Of a stretch of DNA of 64,000 nt, positions 1 through 11,398 are shown one piece after another; within the stretch, counting starts at the first letter, position 1; every line of letters starts with the position of its first letter. The notes under the pieces are model-generated. The model did not search any database and was not told the origin of the DNA. It saw nothing but the letters and a program-made list of their open reading frames with translations. Location of the stretch: assembly GCF_019320115.1 (NCBI RefSeq), contig NC_089593.1, forward strand, positions 10,550,386-10,614,385. Direction: 5' to 3'. Origin of the DNA: Miscanthus floridulus (taxonomy: Eukaryota > Streptophyta > Magnoliopsida > Poales > Poaceae). The position numbers and the translations under genes are program-made.

Positions 1-216
1 AGGTGCGACACCACCCGTACAAGGAACGCCATCAACAAGTTAGCTGGGAGCGTCGTTATTTTCAAGCCAACCGGTGAAGCCTACGGTCTCGACCAGCCAG
101 GCATCGACGGGGCAATCTTCTTCAGCTCGATCAATGCTAGAGTCCTTGAGACCCAAGCACGATGTCAGGCCCAGCGAGCAGTAGGTGCCGCGTGCCCTGA
201 CCAGCCATTAGTGTAG
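1..216 (+). CDS. Partial extra ORF antisense to the Tat element, weak MADS-like match
   Basis: An open frame enters from the left edge and runs 71 codons to TAG at 214-216. It lies downstream of the integrase and on the opposite strand, where Tat-lineage elements often carry an additional antisense ORF. Residues 17-45 (KLAGSVVIFKPTGEAYGLDQ and on) resemble, by eye, the second half of a type I MADS domain: a VVIF-x-P-x-G core followed by a P-x-x-D/E segment. This is a judgement from memory of the family, not an alignment. The start lies outside the window, so length and domain order are unknown. It may also be an unrelated remnant. Confidence 0.35.
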   Translation, partial: RCDTTRTRNAINKLAGSVVIFKPTGEAYGLDQPGIDGAIFFSSINARVLETQARCQAQRAVGAACPDQPLV

Positions 217-736
217 GCTATAGCTATAGAAGAAGATGTAGTTGTGTTATTGTGAACTTGGACCTTTTCAGGCAAGCTTGTAATAACGTAACTGTATATC
301 AACATGAGCTTGTTTGTTTTGTAGAAAACGTGTTTAAGCTCGGATATCATGTTGATGTAACTAAGTTAGAATGTATTGGCTTTCTGTTTAGTTGTACCAG
401 TTTAGTCGACACGTCATCCTAAAAGGTTTGTATGGCCCTGGTTTGTCTTGTGGTCAGAGTGTGAGGTGCGTAGCGTGTGCACACGTAGAAACACACAAGT
501 CAAACTAGAGAGCACATGCCGATCACCCATAGCATAGAGAGCGGATCCCATGCACGCTTTGGGAGGAACTAGAGACAAGGCCTGCTCCGAGAACCCGAGA
601 AGGAATGGTGGTCGGTTTTAACTGGTAGAGTTAGAATAACAATAGACTTCGAAATAATACATTAGAGTGGTCGGAGAAATCATAATAGCTTTATTGAAAT
701 AAATCAATAGTACAAGAGGAGTACATATCTTAGTAG
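217..736. other. 3' noncoding part of the Tat element
   Basis: This stretch lies between the integrase stop and the antisense ORF. It holds an AATAAA-like signal on the minus strand near 690-705 and no long frame. The minus-strand frame at 165-350 has no recognisable domain and is probably fortuitous. Confidence 0.5.
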
Positions 737-1790
737 CTAAGCATAGAAATGCCTAAGCTTATCGATATGCCAGGAATTGGGTACGTCTGTGCCATCTAGG
801 CGAGCTAACCTATAAGATGTAGGGCGTGTAACCTCCTTGATCATGAAGGGTCCTTCCCATGGGGTTGCGAGTTTGTGGACACCAGCCTGATTCGTCTTCC
901 ACTTCAGTACCAGGTCCCCGACCATGAAGAACCGCTCCTTGACGTTCTTGTTGTAGTACCTACGCAAAACAGCAAGGTATTTGGCTGTACGTACGCAAGA
1001 ATCGAGCCACTTCTCTTCTGCACTATTTACTTCTAGCTCCCACACTTCATTGGCCTTGTCTTCGTTGAAGTTCTCTACCCGTGCTGATCTGAAGGCTATA
1101 TCTGCTGGGAGCATTGCCTCAACGCCATAAACCATAAAGTATGGTGATACGCCGATATTGCGACTGGGCTGGGTTCTGAGACCCTAGACCACAGCTGGTA
1201 ACTCTTTGAGCCATCTTCCAGGAGCTTTGTCATTCTCTTTGTAGATCCTCTTCTTAAGTGCATCCAGTATCATACCATTTGCCCGCTCGACCTATCCATT
1301 AGCTCTAGGGTGTGCCACTAAGACGTATTTTATTGCTATGCTCCTTTCATCGTAGAAGTCCCAAAAGGCATTCTCGGTGAACTGAGTACCCAGATCAGTG
1401 ATGATGCTATTGGGAATGCCGAAGCAGTGGATGACCTGGTCGAGGAACGCAATAGCCTTTTCTGAAGTTGCCGTGACTAGGGCCATGTACTCTATCCATT
1501 TGGAGAATTTGTCGATCAGCACAAAGACGCATGTAAATTTTCTAGGTGCCGGTTTGAAAGGCTCGATCATATCCAGTCCCCAGCATGCAAAGGGCTAAGA
1601 GGCTAGAATAGTCTGAATCTCGTGTGCTGGTACGTGGATTCTCTTGGCGAAAAACTAACAACCTTCACAATGATGGACTAGCTTCTCGGCATCGGCTACG
1701 GCTAACGGCCAATAGAACCCTGCTCGGAAAGCCTTGCCGACTAGCGTTCTCGAGGCCGCGTGGTTGCTGCAGGAGCCAGAGTGGATTTTG
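737..1790 (-). pseudogene. Integrase of the Tat element, broken
   Basis: On the minus strand this region encodes an HHCC zinc-binding region (about 1790-1590). The integrase core follows: a segment with the first catalytic Asp in FVLIDKFSKWIEY, and a second Asp in SIITDLGTQFTENAFWDF. The C-terminal part (1135-737) includes the WEGPF motif and a PNSWHIDKLRHFY tail. The family role is insertion of the cDNA into host DNA. An in-frame TAG replaces the codon just before the V-E-R-A-N-G segment (near 1290), and another TAG lies in the zinc region (near 1655), so no full-length enzyme can be made. Both stops look like CAG to TAG changes. Confidence 0.85.
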
Positions 1791-1813
1791 TCTAGGAGAT
1801 GTTCACCATCCTC

Positions 1814-2960
1814 CTAGGTTATACACTTCATCAAGATTTCCTCCTTCATGTTCTTGCGCCACAATTTGCCATTGACGAGCAGATAGTGCTTACTGCGACG
1901 CATCAAGCGTTCGTTTTCTATCCGATTGGTGTAACCGCTACCATCTGTCAGGTACTTGATGAAAGGTACTCTCCAATCGGGCTCCTTAGTGGTCGGAAGT
2001 GGTTCGATGGTGTTTGACGCCATAACTGTAGCCACCAATGGCCGGTCTGGAGGCTTGTCGACCGTGGGATCTTCTTTGATGGAGGGCGTGAGCAGGTCTT
2101 GAATAAATATGCCATGTGGGACTTTGGCTCGGGATGATCCTAACTTTGACAGTGCATCTGCTGCTTGATTTTTGTCCCGGACCACATGTGTGTACTCGAT
2201 GCCATAGAACTTGCCTTCTAACTTTCTGATCGCTTTGCAGTATGTGTCCATCTTTTCGCTGGTCGTATCCCAGTCCTTGTTGAGTTGGTTGATGACCAGA
2301 GCCAAGTCTCCGTAGACATAGAGACGCTTGACACCGAGCTCGATCGCAATGCGCAGACCATGTAGGTATGCTTCGTACTCGGCGACGTTATTAGAAGCCG
2401 GGAAATAAATCCTAAGGACATATCGGAGCTGCTCCTTGGATGGTGATACGAAAAGGACTCCTGCTCCTATGCCATCGATGTTGAGAGAGCTGTCGAAGTA
2501 CATCTTCCCATACTCGGTGGGCCCCTGAGAGGCAGGTGTGCTTAAGTCTGTCCACTCGACGATGAAATCGACAAATGCCTGAGACTTGATTATAGTATGG
2601 CTTGCAAATTCCAAGGAAAAAGGGCATAGCTCCATTGCCCATTTGACGATGTGCCCGTTCACATCCTTGTTGCGGATGATGTCTCCTAAAGGGTACTCGG
2701 TCATGACCACCACACGATATCCGTCGAAGTAGTGTTTCAACTTTTGTGATGTAATTAGTATGGCATAGATCAGTTTCTGAATCTGTGGGTACCTGGTCTT
2801 GGATTCATTGAGCACCTCACTGATGAAATAGATTGGTTGCTGTACCTTTTAGACGTGGCTAGGCTCGTCGCGCTCGACCACCATGGCAGTGGAGACCACT
2901 CGATTAGTTGCTGCAATGTAAAGCAGGAGGGTTTCGTCTTCTTTGGGAGCAGTGAGGACC
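1814..2960 (-). pseudogene. RNase H region with archaeal-type RNase H, Tat element
   Basis: The upper part (about 2960-2600) carries the gypsy-type RNase H region (LNESKTRYPQIQKLIYAI, then YFDGYRVVVMTE). The lower part (about 2560-2080) is a second RNase H with FDSSLNIDGIGAGVLF, NNVAEYEAYLHGLRIA, VYGDLALVINQ and VVRDKNQAADALSKLG. These hold the acidic residues of archaeal-type RNase H, including D-x-S near the start, E in AEYEA, D in YGD and D in AADALS. Having both is diagnostic of the Tat lineage. Two in-frame stops between 2820 and 2990 separate this part from the RT. Confidence 0.85.
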
Positions 2961-3870
2961 GGAGGTGATGTAAGGAATTGTTTCAGCTATGTAAAGGCAG
3001 CATCTACTTCCTTCGACCACTCAAACTTCTTGAATGCTTTGAGTAGCTGGAAAAACGGTAGTCCTTTTTCACCTAATCTAGATATGAAACGACTGAGGGC
3101 AGCCATGCATCCGGTAAGCTTCTGAACATCCTTCACCTTTTTGAGCGGCTTCATGTCTAAGACAGCTTTTACTTTCTCTAGGTTGGGGCGTATGCCGTCG
3201 TGACTGACGACGTTGCCGAGCAGTATACTAGATGGAACACCAAAGATGCACTTCTTTGGGTTTAATTTCCATGGGAATGTGTTAAGGGCTGCAAAGGTGC
3301 GTTCTAGGTTGTCGACAAGGGTATATGCTTCCTTGGTTTTGACAACTACATCGTCAACTTAAGCCTCGATGAGGTCGTCTTTTATCTCGTCTTTGAGGTA
3401 GGCCTGTATGGCACATTGGTAGGTAGCCCTAGCGTTCTTGAGCCCCGAACAACATGGTCGTGTAGCAGTAGGCGCCGAAGGCATGATGAAGGATGTCTTG
3501 ATCTGGTCGTCCTTTTTTAGAGCGATCTGGTGATAACCAGAGTAGCAATCGAGAAAGGACAACAGCTCGCAACCGGCAGTTGAATCTACAACCTCGTCTA
3601 TGCAAGGTAAGTCGAAGGGGTCTTTAGGGCAGTGTTTGTTGAGATAAGTGTAATCAACGCACATTCTCCATTCCTTATTCTTTTTGCGTACAAGAACGGG
3701 GTTGGCTAACCACTCCGGATGATACACTTCTTTGATAAATCTAGCTGCTAAAAGCCATGTAACTTCTACCCTAATAGCCTCCTTTTTGTCGCGAGCGAAC
3801 CGTCATAGCTTCTGCTTGATGGGTTTGGCCTTGCCATCGACATTTAAGGAGTGCTCGATCAAGTTCCAAG
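2960..3870 (-). pseudogene. Reverse transcriptase of the Tat element, catalytic motif interrupted
   Basis: The frame at 3727-3359 shows typical gypsy RT motifs: NPVLVRKKNKEWRMCVDYT, NKHCPKDPFDLP and LSFLDCYSGYHQI. The sequence continues to the V-D-D of the catalytic box and into the thumb region (lower coordinates) in the same frame. The codon that should be Tyr of Y-V-D-D is TAA (3359-3361). The segment before it also looks rearranged (PSAPTATRPCCSGLKNARAT, where F-G-L-K-N-A is expected), which suggests a compensated frameshift. Inactive in this copy. Confidence 0.85.
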
Positions 3871-4087
3871 GTACACTAGGCATGTCAGCGGGTTTCCATG
3901 CGAACACACTCATGTTGCTTCTCAAGAACCCGACGAGCGTGTCTTCCTATTTAGGATCCAGGTTGGCCTCGATAAGGGCCGTTTTGCTGGGATCACCATC
4001 GACCAGCTGGATCTCTTTGTGCTCTTTGGACTTGATGTTCTTGCGTGAGGCCTCGAGCTCTGGGATCTCCAGGTGGTCGGCTAGGGT

Positions 4088-4640
4088 CTACTTGGTGTCG
4101 AGCATGGTATCGGCCATGCGAATAGAGAGGTCATGAGCCTCTGCTATTTTGAAGCTATCATTCTCGTAGGTGTAAGCTGCGTATACATTGCCCCTGAGAG
4201 TTAGAACCCCCTTCTCAGTAGGCATCTTGAGCACCAAATACATGTAGTGAGTTATGGCCATGAACTTGGTGAGCGCTGGTCGACCAAGGATAGCATGGTA
4301 GGTGCCTTCGAAGTCAGCGACCACGAAGTTGACGTAGTCGCTGCGGAAGTGGTCTGGGGTACCAAATTGCACAGGTATCGTGATCTGCCCAAGAGGTGTG
4401 GAGCTCTATCCGGGGAGAACACCCCAGAACTATGCCTCGTATGGCTTGAGATCAGCCTGGGTTATCTTCAAGGCCGGTAAACTATTCTTGAACAGTATAT
4501 CAACGGAACTACCGCCGTCAATCAGCACTCTATCGAACTGAACCTTGTTGATACAAGGATCAAGAACCAGAGAAAAACGCTCTGGCTTAGGTATTGTAGC
4601 CCATTGGTCCTTTCTGTTGAAGGAGATCTCGTGGTGAGAC
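4088..4640 (-). pseudogene. Aspartic protease region of the Tat element
   Basis: The active-site box is VLIDGGSSVDILF (around 4540-4500), the D-G-G-S-S form usual in Tat-lineage proteases. Downstream come FRSDYVNFVVADF and YHAILGRPALTKFMAI, the conserved C-terminal protease part with I-L-G-R. A stop near 4428 separates the two halves. Its role would be to process the polyprotein in the virus-like particle. Confidence 0.8.
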
Positions 4641-6431
4641 CAAGGAGAGAGCCGCGGATCGGCGATGAGGTTGTCGGCATTGGCCATGTTCAAGCAAGCA
4701 CAGGCGAGCAGCTTGCGCTCTCGCTTGGTCTCGATGGACACTCTACCCCCAATGATGGTGTGGACGCGGTCGGTTGGCTTGATGTACTTATGACGGGGAT
4801 CCGCGTCTTCATCATCATTGTCCTTGTTACGCTGCTCCCCTGCGTTGTTAGGCTTGTCAGATTTATCCGGAGCCTGTTGGCGCGTATAGATGGATTTGAG
4901 AACACGGCAATTCTCCATGGTATGGTTTGACTTGGGATTGAGCTGATAGGGTCCCTTCAATGCTTTGGCATAGTCTTCTTCATAGTTGCGACGTCTGCTA
5001 CCTTTTTTAACGGTATTGACTTCGCCGTCATCTTCCCGAGCACGCTTGCCCCTGTAATCGTCACGGCGATTACACCGCTGATTACGCTGGTCGTGGTGGT
5101 CGCGGGAATCATTGCGCTGGTTGCGACGATCAAAATTGTTGCTCCGACCACGGTTGCCATGGTAGTCATCATGGTGTGGGGGGTGGTTGGAGCGTGGAAC
5201 CCTTGCTGCTTCTTCGATGATTATCTTTTTAGCATCATCGGCGTCCGCATACTTTTTAGCAGTGGCTAGGAGCGCTGTGACCAATTCAGGTCTTTTGTGG
5301 AGGAGCTTGTCCCTTAGGGCATCATGAAAGCAGAGACCAGTGATGAAAGCTTCGATTGCCTCGTTGTCGGAGATTGATGGAACCTTGATGCGCATCTCCG
5401 AGAAGCGTCAGACGTACTCACGTAGTGGCTCATCTTTGCGATCTCGAATCCGTTACAGATCATATTTGTTGCCGGGTTGTTCGCAAGTAGCAATGAAGTT
5501 GTCGATGAATGCTTGCTTGAGCTCTTGCCAAGAATCAAAGTAGTTCGCCGGCAAGCTGACTAGCCATTGGTGGCTTGCATGGCCAATGGCGACTGGGAAG
5601 TAATTAGACATGACATGCTCATCAGCCATGGCTGATCTGCATGTGGTTTCGTAAAGCATGACCCATAACTTGGGGTTCTCCTTGCCGTCGTACTTTTGGA
5701 GTTTTTCGAGCTTGAAGTTTTTGGGCCATATGACTTGGCGAAGGTGAGGGGTAAACTGCTTCAAACCCAAAGGGCCATGGGTAGTATCATATTCCATATG
5801 GTGATAGCTTTCGTGGAATGCACGATCGTTGGCTCTTTGGTTAATGCGATCGCGTAGATCGCGTTCTCCGAGGGAATGGCGGAGATCGTTATTGCCATCA
5901 CGGCGATCCCGATTGCCACCCTGGTTGACTCCATGACCGTGGGGATTGCCCTGGTTGTTATGGTGGTTGTCATCTTGACCACCATCATGACCACCGTTTC
6001 TGCCTTGACGGTTGTCTAATGGGTCGTCGTTGCGCGAGCCATGTTGGTTGGGTGACTGTGGGCGACTTGAGTACTGGTGACTGTGGCTTGATTCGACTGA
6101 GACGGATGGAGCCTGGGCTTGGTTTGTAATCTCTACGGTCTGGGCTATAACAGCCATCAGGTAGGCTTGTACATCATCACGAATTGCCTGGATTTCTGGG
6201 GTATTGGGTAGTCGTTGTGCTTGGAGTCCTAAAGACCTGCTTTTCCCCTATCCTATCAAAGGCATTGTTGAGATCGTGTGGCTGGAACCTTATGCGTCGC
6301 GCCTCCTCTTCTGCCTCGGCTTCGGCTTGTCTGCGATTAAACCGATCAATATTGCGTGCTTCGTGTGCTAGCCTTTCTTGTTCTGTTTCGCCAACTGTCG
6401 GTGGTTCATCATTACTGACGACATTGATCAA
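4640..6431 (-). pseudogene. Gag region of the Tat element
   Basis: Three open stretches (6431-6177, 6157-5453, 5395-4430) together form the gag part. The conserved retrotransposon gag core lies at 5780-5450 with F-D-S-W-Q-E-L-K and F-I-D-N-F-I. It is preceded by an Asn/Gly/His-rich low-complexity segment (6060-5850) and followed by a charged R/N/D/H-rich segment (5230-5000). In place of a zinc knuckle there is a degenerate SNHTMENC box (near 4930). Stops near 6170 and 5450-5395 interrupt it. Confidence 0.75.
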
Positions 6432-7331
6432 GTCTCCTCACCTTGGTGGGAAAGATGGGAATCGTGGGAAACCTGGGGAGTGGTCTAGGATATCCAGATC
6501 GTATTCAACTTCTCCATTGTCACGGCGCTAGAGCTCAGTGTGGACAGAGCCAATAGATGCGGTGCTAGACAGGGAGCTTGAACTACCCTCTTGAACTATG
6601 TGGACCGACCCTTCTTGATACTCCTCGATCCGAACCATGTTGACGAAGTTGCGTGGCTTTGGCCGAGGTCGATGTATAGAACATAGATCCGAGCAGCGTT
6701 GTATATTGTGCGCGTAGTTGGAAGTAGTGTTTCACAGGCTGTAGGGCTGAGCCTGGTAGTTCTCCATCGAGGCTTTGCACTCGGAGAGCCGAAGACCCGT
6801 CACGGGGGCTGGTCGGCGATGAACGGAGCGCCCTTCAGGATTAGACGTAACCATGAGATCTGTACCGAGTCGTGCAGGGTGACTAGCCCAAGCTGGTCAG
6901 GTAGATCTGCTGTGGGTTGTGGTTACCTGCTCGGTAGGCTAATTTTGAATCGAATCTACCAGAGCTAGGGTTTCAGCAAGCTTGGTGCCGACCCGATCGA
7001 TGGAGTCGAGCAGGTCGGTGTTGTTGATCTACCTCCCTTTGTAGCGAGGAAGCAAATGATGGGTTGTCGGCGTGGCTGAAGACGATGCTAGTGTGGTTGG
7101 AGCCAGGTCCAACATGATCAGAGCCATAGCCGATGCCGGTGAAGCAGTGGTCGATGCAGATTGGATCCGCGCCTCTTCCGTGGTCATGGCGATGAAGTTG
7201 TCGATGCTAGTGGTCTAGGTGATCTAGCTGATGGTGAACGTGAGGCCGTTCGGCGTAGCCATGGATCTGGGGATGATGACCATCTTGTTCTTCTAGGGAG
7301 CAGTATGCACACCCCCTACCTGGTGCGCCAC
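6432..7331 (-). other. 5' leader of the Tat element with primer binding site
   Basis: The untranslated leader lies between gag and the LTR. On the minus strand, one base after the LTR end, sits TGGCGCACCAGGTAGGGG (plus coordinates 7313-7330). This is the same kind of primer binding site as in the element at 21873. Short frames in this stretch have no recognisable domain. Confidence 0.7.
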
Positions 7332-7802
7332 TGCAGACGAAATATGGTCGGCAGTCTACCTAGGGGTATGCCCAAGGTATTAGATTATCGACAGACAGGT
7401 GCGCAAGCTACGAACGAGATGGTGATGCAAGACAGACACGAGGTTTTATCCAGGTTCGGCCACCGTGAAGGCGTAATACCTATGTCCTGTGTCTGATTGT
7501 ATTACTGTATGTCAATGAGAGATGTTTTTGAGAGGGGTCCCCTGCCCGTCTTATATAGTCTAGGGGGCAGGGTTACAGATCTGGAAACTAATCCTAACCA
7601 GTTACAATTGCCATAGGTGGCCGGATAAGGATTCCTATTCTAACCGACCAGGATCTTGCTTGATCTCCAAGTCTACCTTGATTCCTTGTGCGGGACTCCA
7701 AGTAGATTGGCCAAGCCGCACGTCGTCTTCTAGTGGGCCGGACCCCCTGGTCCGGGCTGGCCCAAGCCTAACCGTAAGGGTATAGGGGTTAATACCCCCA
7801 CA
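7332..7802 (-). repeat. 5' LTR of the Tat element
   Basis: On the minus strand the LTR starts TGTGGGGGTATTAACCCC at 7802 and ends TCGTCTGCA at 7332, about 470 bp, followed by the primer binding site. A TATA box (CTATATAAG on the minus strand) lies at about 7549-7559. The exact outer end could be 7800 or 7802 because both give a terminal CA on the plus strand. Confidence 0.75.
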
Positions 7803-9476
7803 TAGTCAATTAATTATATCTTTGCATTGCATTACATTGCATATCATAATAGGGACGTCGGTGGATCATGGAGTCATCAGGAGTTGCTAGAGAATGGTGC
7901 TTTTGAAGATCATGTCGCCAGGATGGAAAGCTAACTTCTGATTATATTTTACCCAGGCAAGCCCCGGTGCATAACCCTACTTTCTGTAGTTTAAATTATA
8001 ATTGTGCATTAAGTTTTAAGGAGTTGAATGAAACCCACTTGCATATATATCTTTATCCTATGAGTCTTACTAGTATGACAGGATCGTGTAGATTGCTATG
8101 CTACAGGACTCCGGTAGAAGTCGAGTGATTGTCTGTCGCTCGCGAGATATAGGAAATATATTACTGGATTATTATCACTGGAAAAACATAAATGGTGGAA
8201 AGGAAAAATGGTGACCAGGCAGGGATGCGGTTTGGGTATTGGTGAGTGTAAGAGGTTGTGTCATCGTGGATGCGGGGCATAGCTTGGTTACACTGTTTTT
8301 CCCTGTCTGGTCAGTTAAGGACCGTTCATTGCATGAGACTCTAGGCAGGTCACATACTTATTATCCTGAGCACATACTTGTGTATGGGCGTCTGGAAGAC
8401 TTGTTGCTCTCTTATCACGGATCTGGCTCTTTCTGGACCGACTGTCAGGGTTTCTTTTTGGTGGAGGAGGTCCTTGCACCGCACTGGGTCCGGGACTTAG
8501 GGGCGGGGGCTTGGAGTCCCAGTTTGGATGGGGACCTAGACACCCGGGACAAGAGAGTGACGGGTTGGTCCTGCTTGTGCCTGGGGTACAAGCGGGGCGT
8601 GTGTTTTTGGGGTACCCAGCTAGGGACATTAATTCACGAATCACCGGGCGATCTGGTACGGCTTGTCTACGGTTTAGCATCGTAGTAAGAACTAAAAGAT
8701 GAAAGATGAAAAAAAGAGAAATCTGATTGCTTACCACCTGCTTGAAAGTAGCACAGATGCTTACATAGAATGTTTAGCTAATGAACCAATGCGTCTATTA
8801 ATAAAAATCGAATATAAAGATGCACGCTTAGTAATGCTTCCTGCAAATGCAATAAACCCACAAGCCAAATAGCCTTGCATATCCTTGGAGTCTTTTCTTT
8901 TCTCCTATCGGGTAAGTCTTGCTAAGTACAATTGAGTACTCAGGGTTTTATTCCCCCTGTTGCAGGTGACAAGTGGATGCTTGAGCTGACCTTTGTGTGT
9001 GGATACCTCCTAGTGGGCTCAGCGAGGATTCCTTTACGCTGCGATCGTAGTTGTTATTTATAACTCTCACCAAATGCTTTTATAAAGGAAAGTTTCATAA
9101 TCTGTTGTCGTAGTTTATATATCAAAACTTCATCATGCCATGAATAGATATTTATTTCCGCTGTAATACTGATCACATGTTTATATTTCGTTGTTTAATT
9201 AAATGATTCCTAACTCTGATAATATGATTACATTCCGCTATTATAATAATAAATGTTATACTCTGATGTACATGCAAAAGAATGTAAGAAATGGTTAAAA
9301 TGATGTAAGCTTTATTCTCTCATTTGTGATCCTGATAGCAAAAATGTGGAGTTTTCAGGTTCTCCCCTGGGGTGTGTCCGACGGAACTGAGTAATTTAGT
9401 GTTCTCCCTTGAGTGCTTAGTGTCTAATGGAAGACAAGCACTCCTGTGATGCATTAGATTAAGCGGTTCTGCCACA
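7803..9476 (+). mobile_element. Partial LTR of another Ty3/gypsy element, probably chromovirus (Tekay/Del-like)
   Basis: This is long noncoding sequence with features of large grass gypsy LTRs: a TTGCTAAGTACAATTGAGTAC segment, then CCCCCTGTTGCAGGTGACAAG (about 8925-8975), and a CA end at 9476 after GGTTCTGCCACA. The Tat LTR begins exactly at its left edge, so the Tat element probably inserted into it. The continuation would be left of the window. The 148-codon plus frame at 8239-8685 has no recognisable domain. Lineage assignment is from general resemblance only. Confidence 0.4.
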
Positions 9477-10180
9477 AGACATGACTATGCAAAAGTATGA
9501 AAAAGAAAAAAAATATGGACACATGAAGGTCCAAGAGTAAAAAAAATATAGGGACACATGAAGGTCCCAAAGTATTGAAAAAAAAGATGAGCACATGAAG
9601 GCTCATCAAAATAAAATAAAATAAAATAAAATGATAGCCATGTCTCAAAATGAAAAGCTAGAGAGAGATCACTCATACGAAAGGAGTATAGTACAGATTT
9701 AAAAATGTTTTTTCACACACTTGCACTTCTTGATCTAAGGGTATGACATCTTTATCCTTGGATTCGAGCTTTGACTCAACAAAATATGCAGAGTAAGTAT
9801 GCCTTCATATCTTTCCCTACCCAAAGATCTGTATAAGCTTTTTAGAAGTAGGAAAGAAAGAAGGCAACACTATGATATGCCTTGGTGAGGAACCAAACAC
9901 ATATATGAGCGATTTGAGAGAATCATTTGAGGATCTAAGCTATGTTTACATTTTTAAAATCAAATAAAAACCCAAGTTTCTGAACTGATTGATGCAAGGG
10001 GATTTGAATACATGTTGTTCTATTATTCAATTACCCAAGATAATGTGGTAGACAATTCAAAAGTTTACAAGTGCAGGTGACGCTTGGAATAACTTGTGTG
10101 CAGATGTCATATCAAGGAGATGACCCATCTTAGTCTTTAACTTTACTTGAGGAAGAGCAAAGGGCTAAGTGTGGGGGAGT
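9477..10180 (+). mobile_element. 3' internal end of an Athila-like gypsy element
   Basis: This holds a noncoding 3' region ending in the polypurine tract AAGTGTGGGGGAG (10168-10179), directly before an LTR start. Athila-lineage elements typically end with a tract of this type after GAGCAAAG. Near its start, three imperfect repeats of about 50 bp built on GGACACATGAAGGTCC lie at 9515-9605, followed by an AAAAT microsatellite. No pol sequence remains, so the 5' part is missing. Confidence 0.5.
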
Positions 10181-11200
10181 TGTTGGCAGTCCTTAACTAA
10201 TATTTTCGCCCGCCAACTTTACACAAATTCCATACAAACAAACATCAAAACTTAGTAAATAGGGTTTTACACTAATGTATTCCATAAGTTTTGGTGAGTT
10301 AGCCATTTTCAGGACATATACATGGAATACATAGGAAAACACATCAAAAGGCGGAACTTAGAAAACGTAAAGCAGAACTGCGCAATGGAATGAAAGGAGA
10401 AAGCCCACCTACATAATAAACCTGGTCCAGGCACCGACGTGGGAGCCATCCAGGCCCAGCTAGGAGCCTGCCAGAGCAAGGCAATGGTAAACGGGCCAAC
10501 CCAGGGCACCGCCCCCAAGCCCGCTCAGCCCCACATCGCTCTGGCAGTTGCATGGCGGCATGCTAAGGACGGTTTGGGTGGTTTCTTATTTTATCTCCCG
10601 CCAAACTAACCTCAAGCATGTATAAAAGCATGGGTAGAACCCTCCTCATTAAAACAACACCTCAAGGAAGGGCAACACCACAAGAGCTACACTCCAAGGC
10701 TTAGGCCATAGCTAGTAAACTTGGCTCGGGAGAGATGTGAGGGAGAGTATGGGGAAGAACCGGACTTGTCGGTATCTCCCCGAGCTTGTACCTCGACGAA
10801 CACTTGTGCCTCAATGGAGCTTTCCTCTAAAGTGAGTGTTCGTGGTTGTTGTGGCATTAAGTCCTTTGAATAGTTAAGCTCTACTTTTAGTTATTTGCGG
10901 GTTCGTCGTCCGTCCCCATGGTGGATACTCTAGTAGAGGGCCCTAATAAAGACGGATAACCCTACGCGAATGCTAGAGTAGTAGTTGATAGCGTAGACGT
11001 GGTGTCTAGGCTAGAGGCTACCTTCGTTTACCTCGTATCCTCCGGTTGAGGGGTAGGTGGCAGGTGGCGACAGCCCTGTCCGTCCTTCGTAATCCCCCAC
11101 GTTCAGATACGGTGTAGAGCCATATGCCGGTATCGCCTGGCAGACCAAGTACGCTCCGGTGCCCGAAGTGAGCAAGTAAATGTAGAGTTTATCTGTCCTT
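10181..11200 (+). repeat. 3' LTR of the Athila-like element
   Basis: It starts TGTTGGCAGTCC right after the polypurine tract and has a TATA box (TATAAAAG) at 10621. The 3' boundary is uncertain: GTGAGCA at about 11174 is one candidate and I cannot confirm it without a second copy. It ends within about 200 bp of the DUF4220/DUF594 start codon, so LTR sequence occupies the position of that gene's promoter. Confidence 0.5.
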
Positions 11201-11358
11201 AGACCCAAATGCCATAGAAATCCATCTCTACCCTTTTCAACTTTATCCCTTGTGTTGTCCTTAGACGAATTAGAGAGAGAGGTGTATGAGGCCCAGGAAA
11301 GGGTGCCGGAGCAATCTTGCTAACCTTGCAGAGGCTGTATAAGCTGTGTGTGTGAGAT

Positions 11359-11398
11359 AGAGAAGAGAAGAGAAGAGAAGAGAAGAGAGAAGAGAGAG
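11359..11398 (+). repeat. AGAGA microsatellite in the 5' UTR
   Basis: A run of GAGAA/AGAGA units lies immediately upstream of the chosen ATG at 11399. In-frame translation from an upstream ATG at 11348 would give a repetitive K-R-E-E tract that is not part of the family, which supports 11399 as the start. Confidence 0.8.

Larger units (their letters stand above)
1..7802 (-). mobile_element. Tat-lineage Ty3/gypsy LTR retrotransposon, decayed, 3' LTR outside window
   Basis: Read on the minus strand, the order is LTR (7802-7332), primer binding site, leader, gag, protease, reverse transcriptase, RNase H, integrase, then a long 3' noncoding part with an antisense ORF. Pol order with RNase H before integrase is Ty3/gypsy. 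A second, archaeal-type RNase H and an extra ORF antisense to pol near the 3' end are known traits of the Tat (Grande/RIRE2-like) lineage. All coding parts carry stops or frameshifts, so this copy is non-functional. No sequence like the 7332-7802 LTR is found in positions 1-736, so the 3' LTR must lie left of the window. Confidence 0.85.

Noticed and set aside
8239..8737. 148-codon plus and 140-codon minus ORFs
   Set aside because: They lie within LTR-like sequence and show no family motifs.
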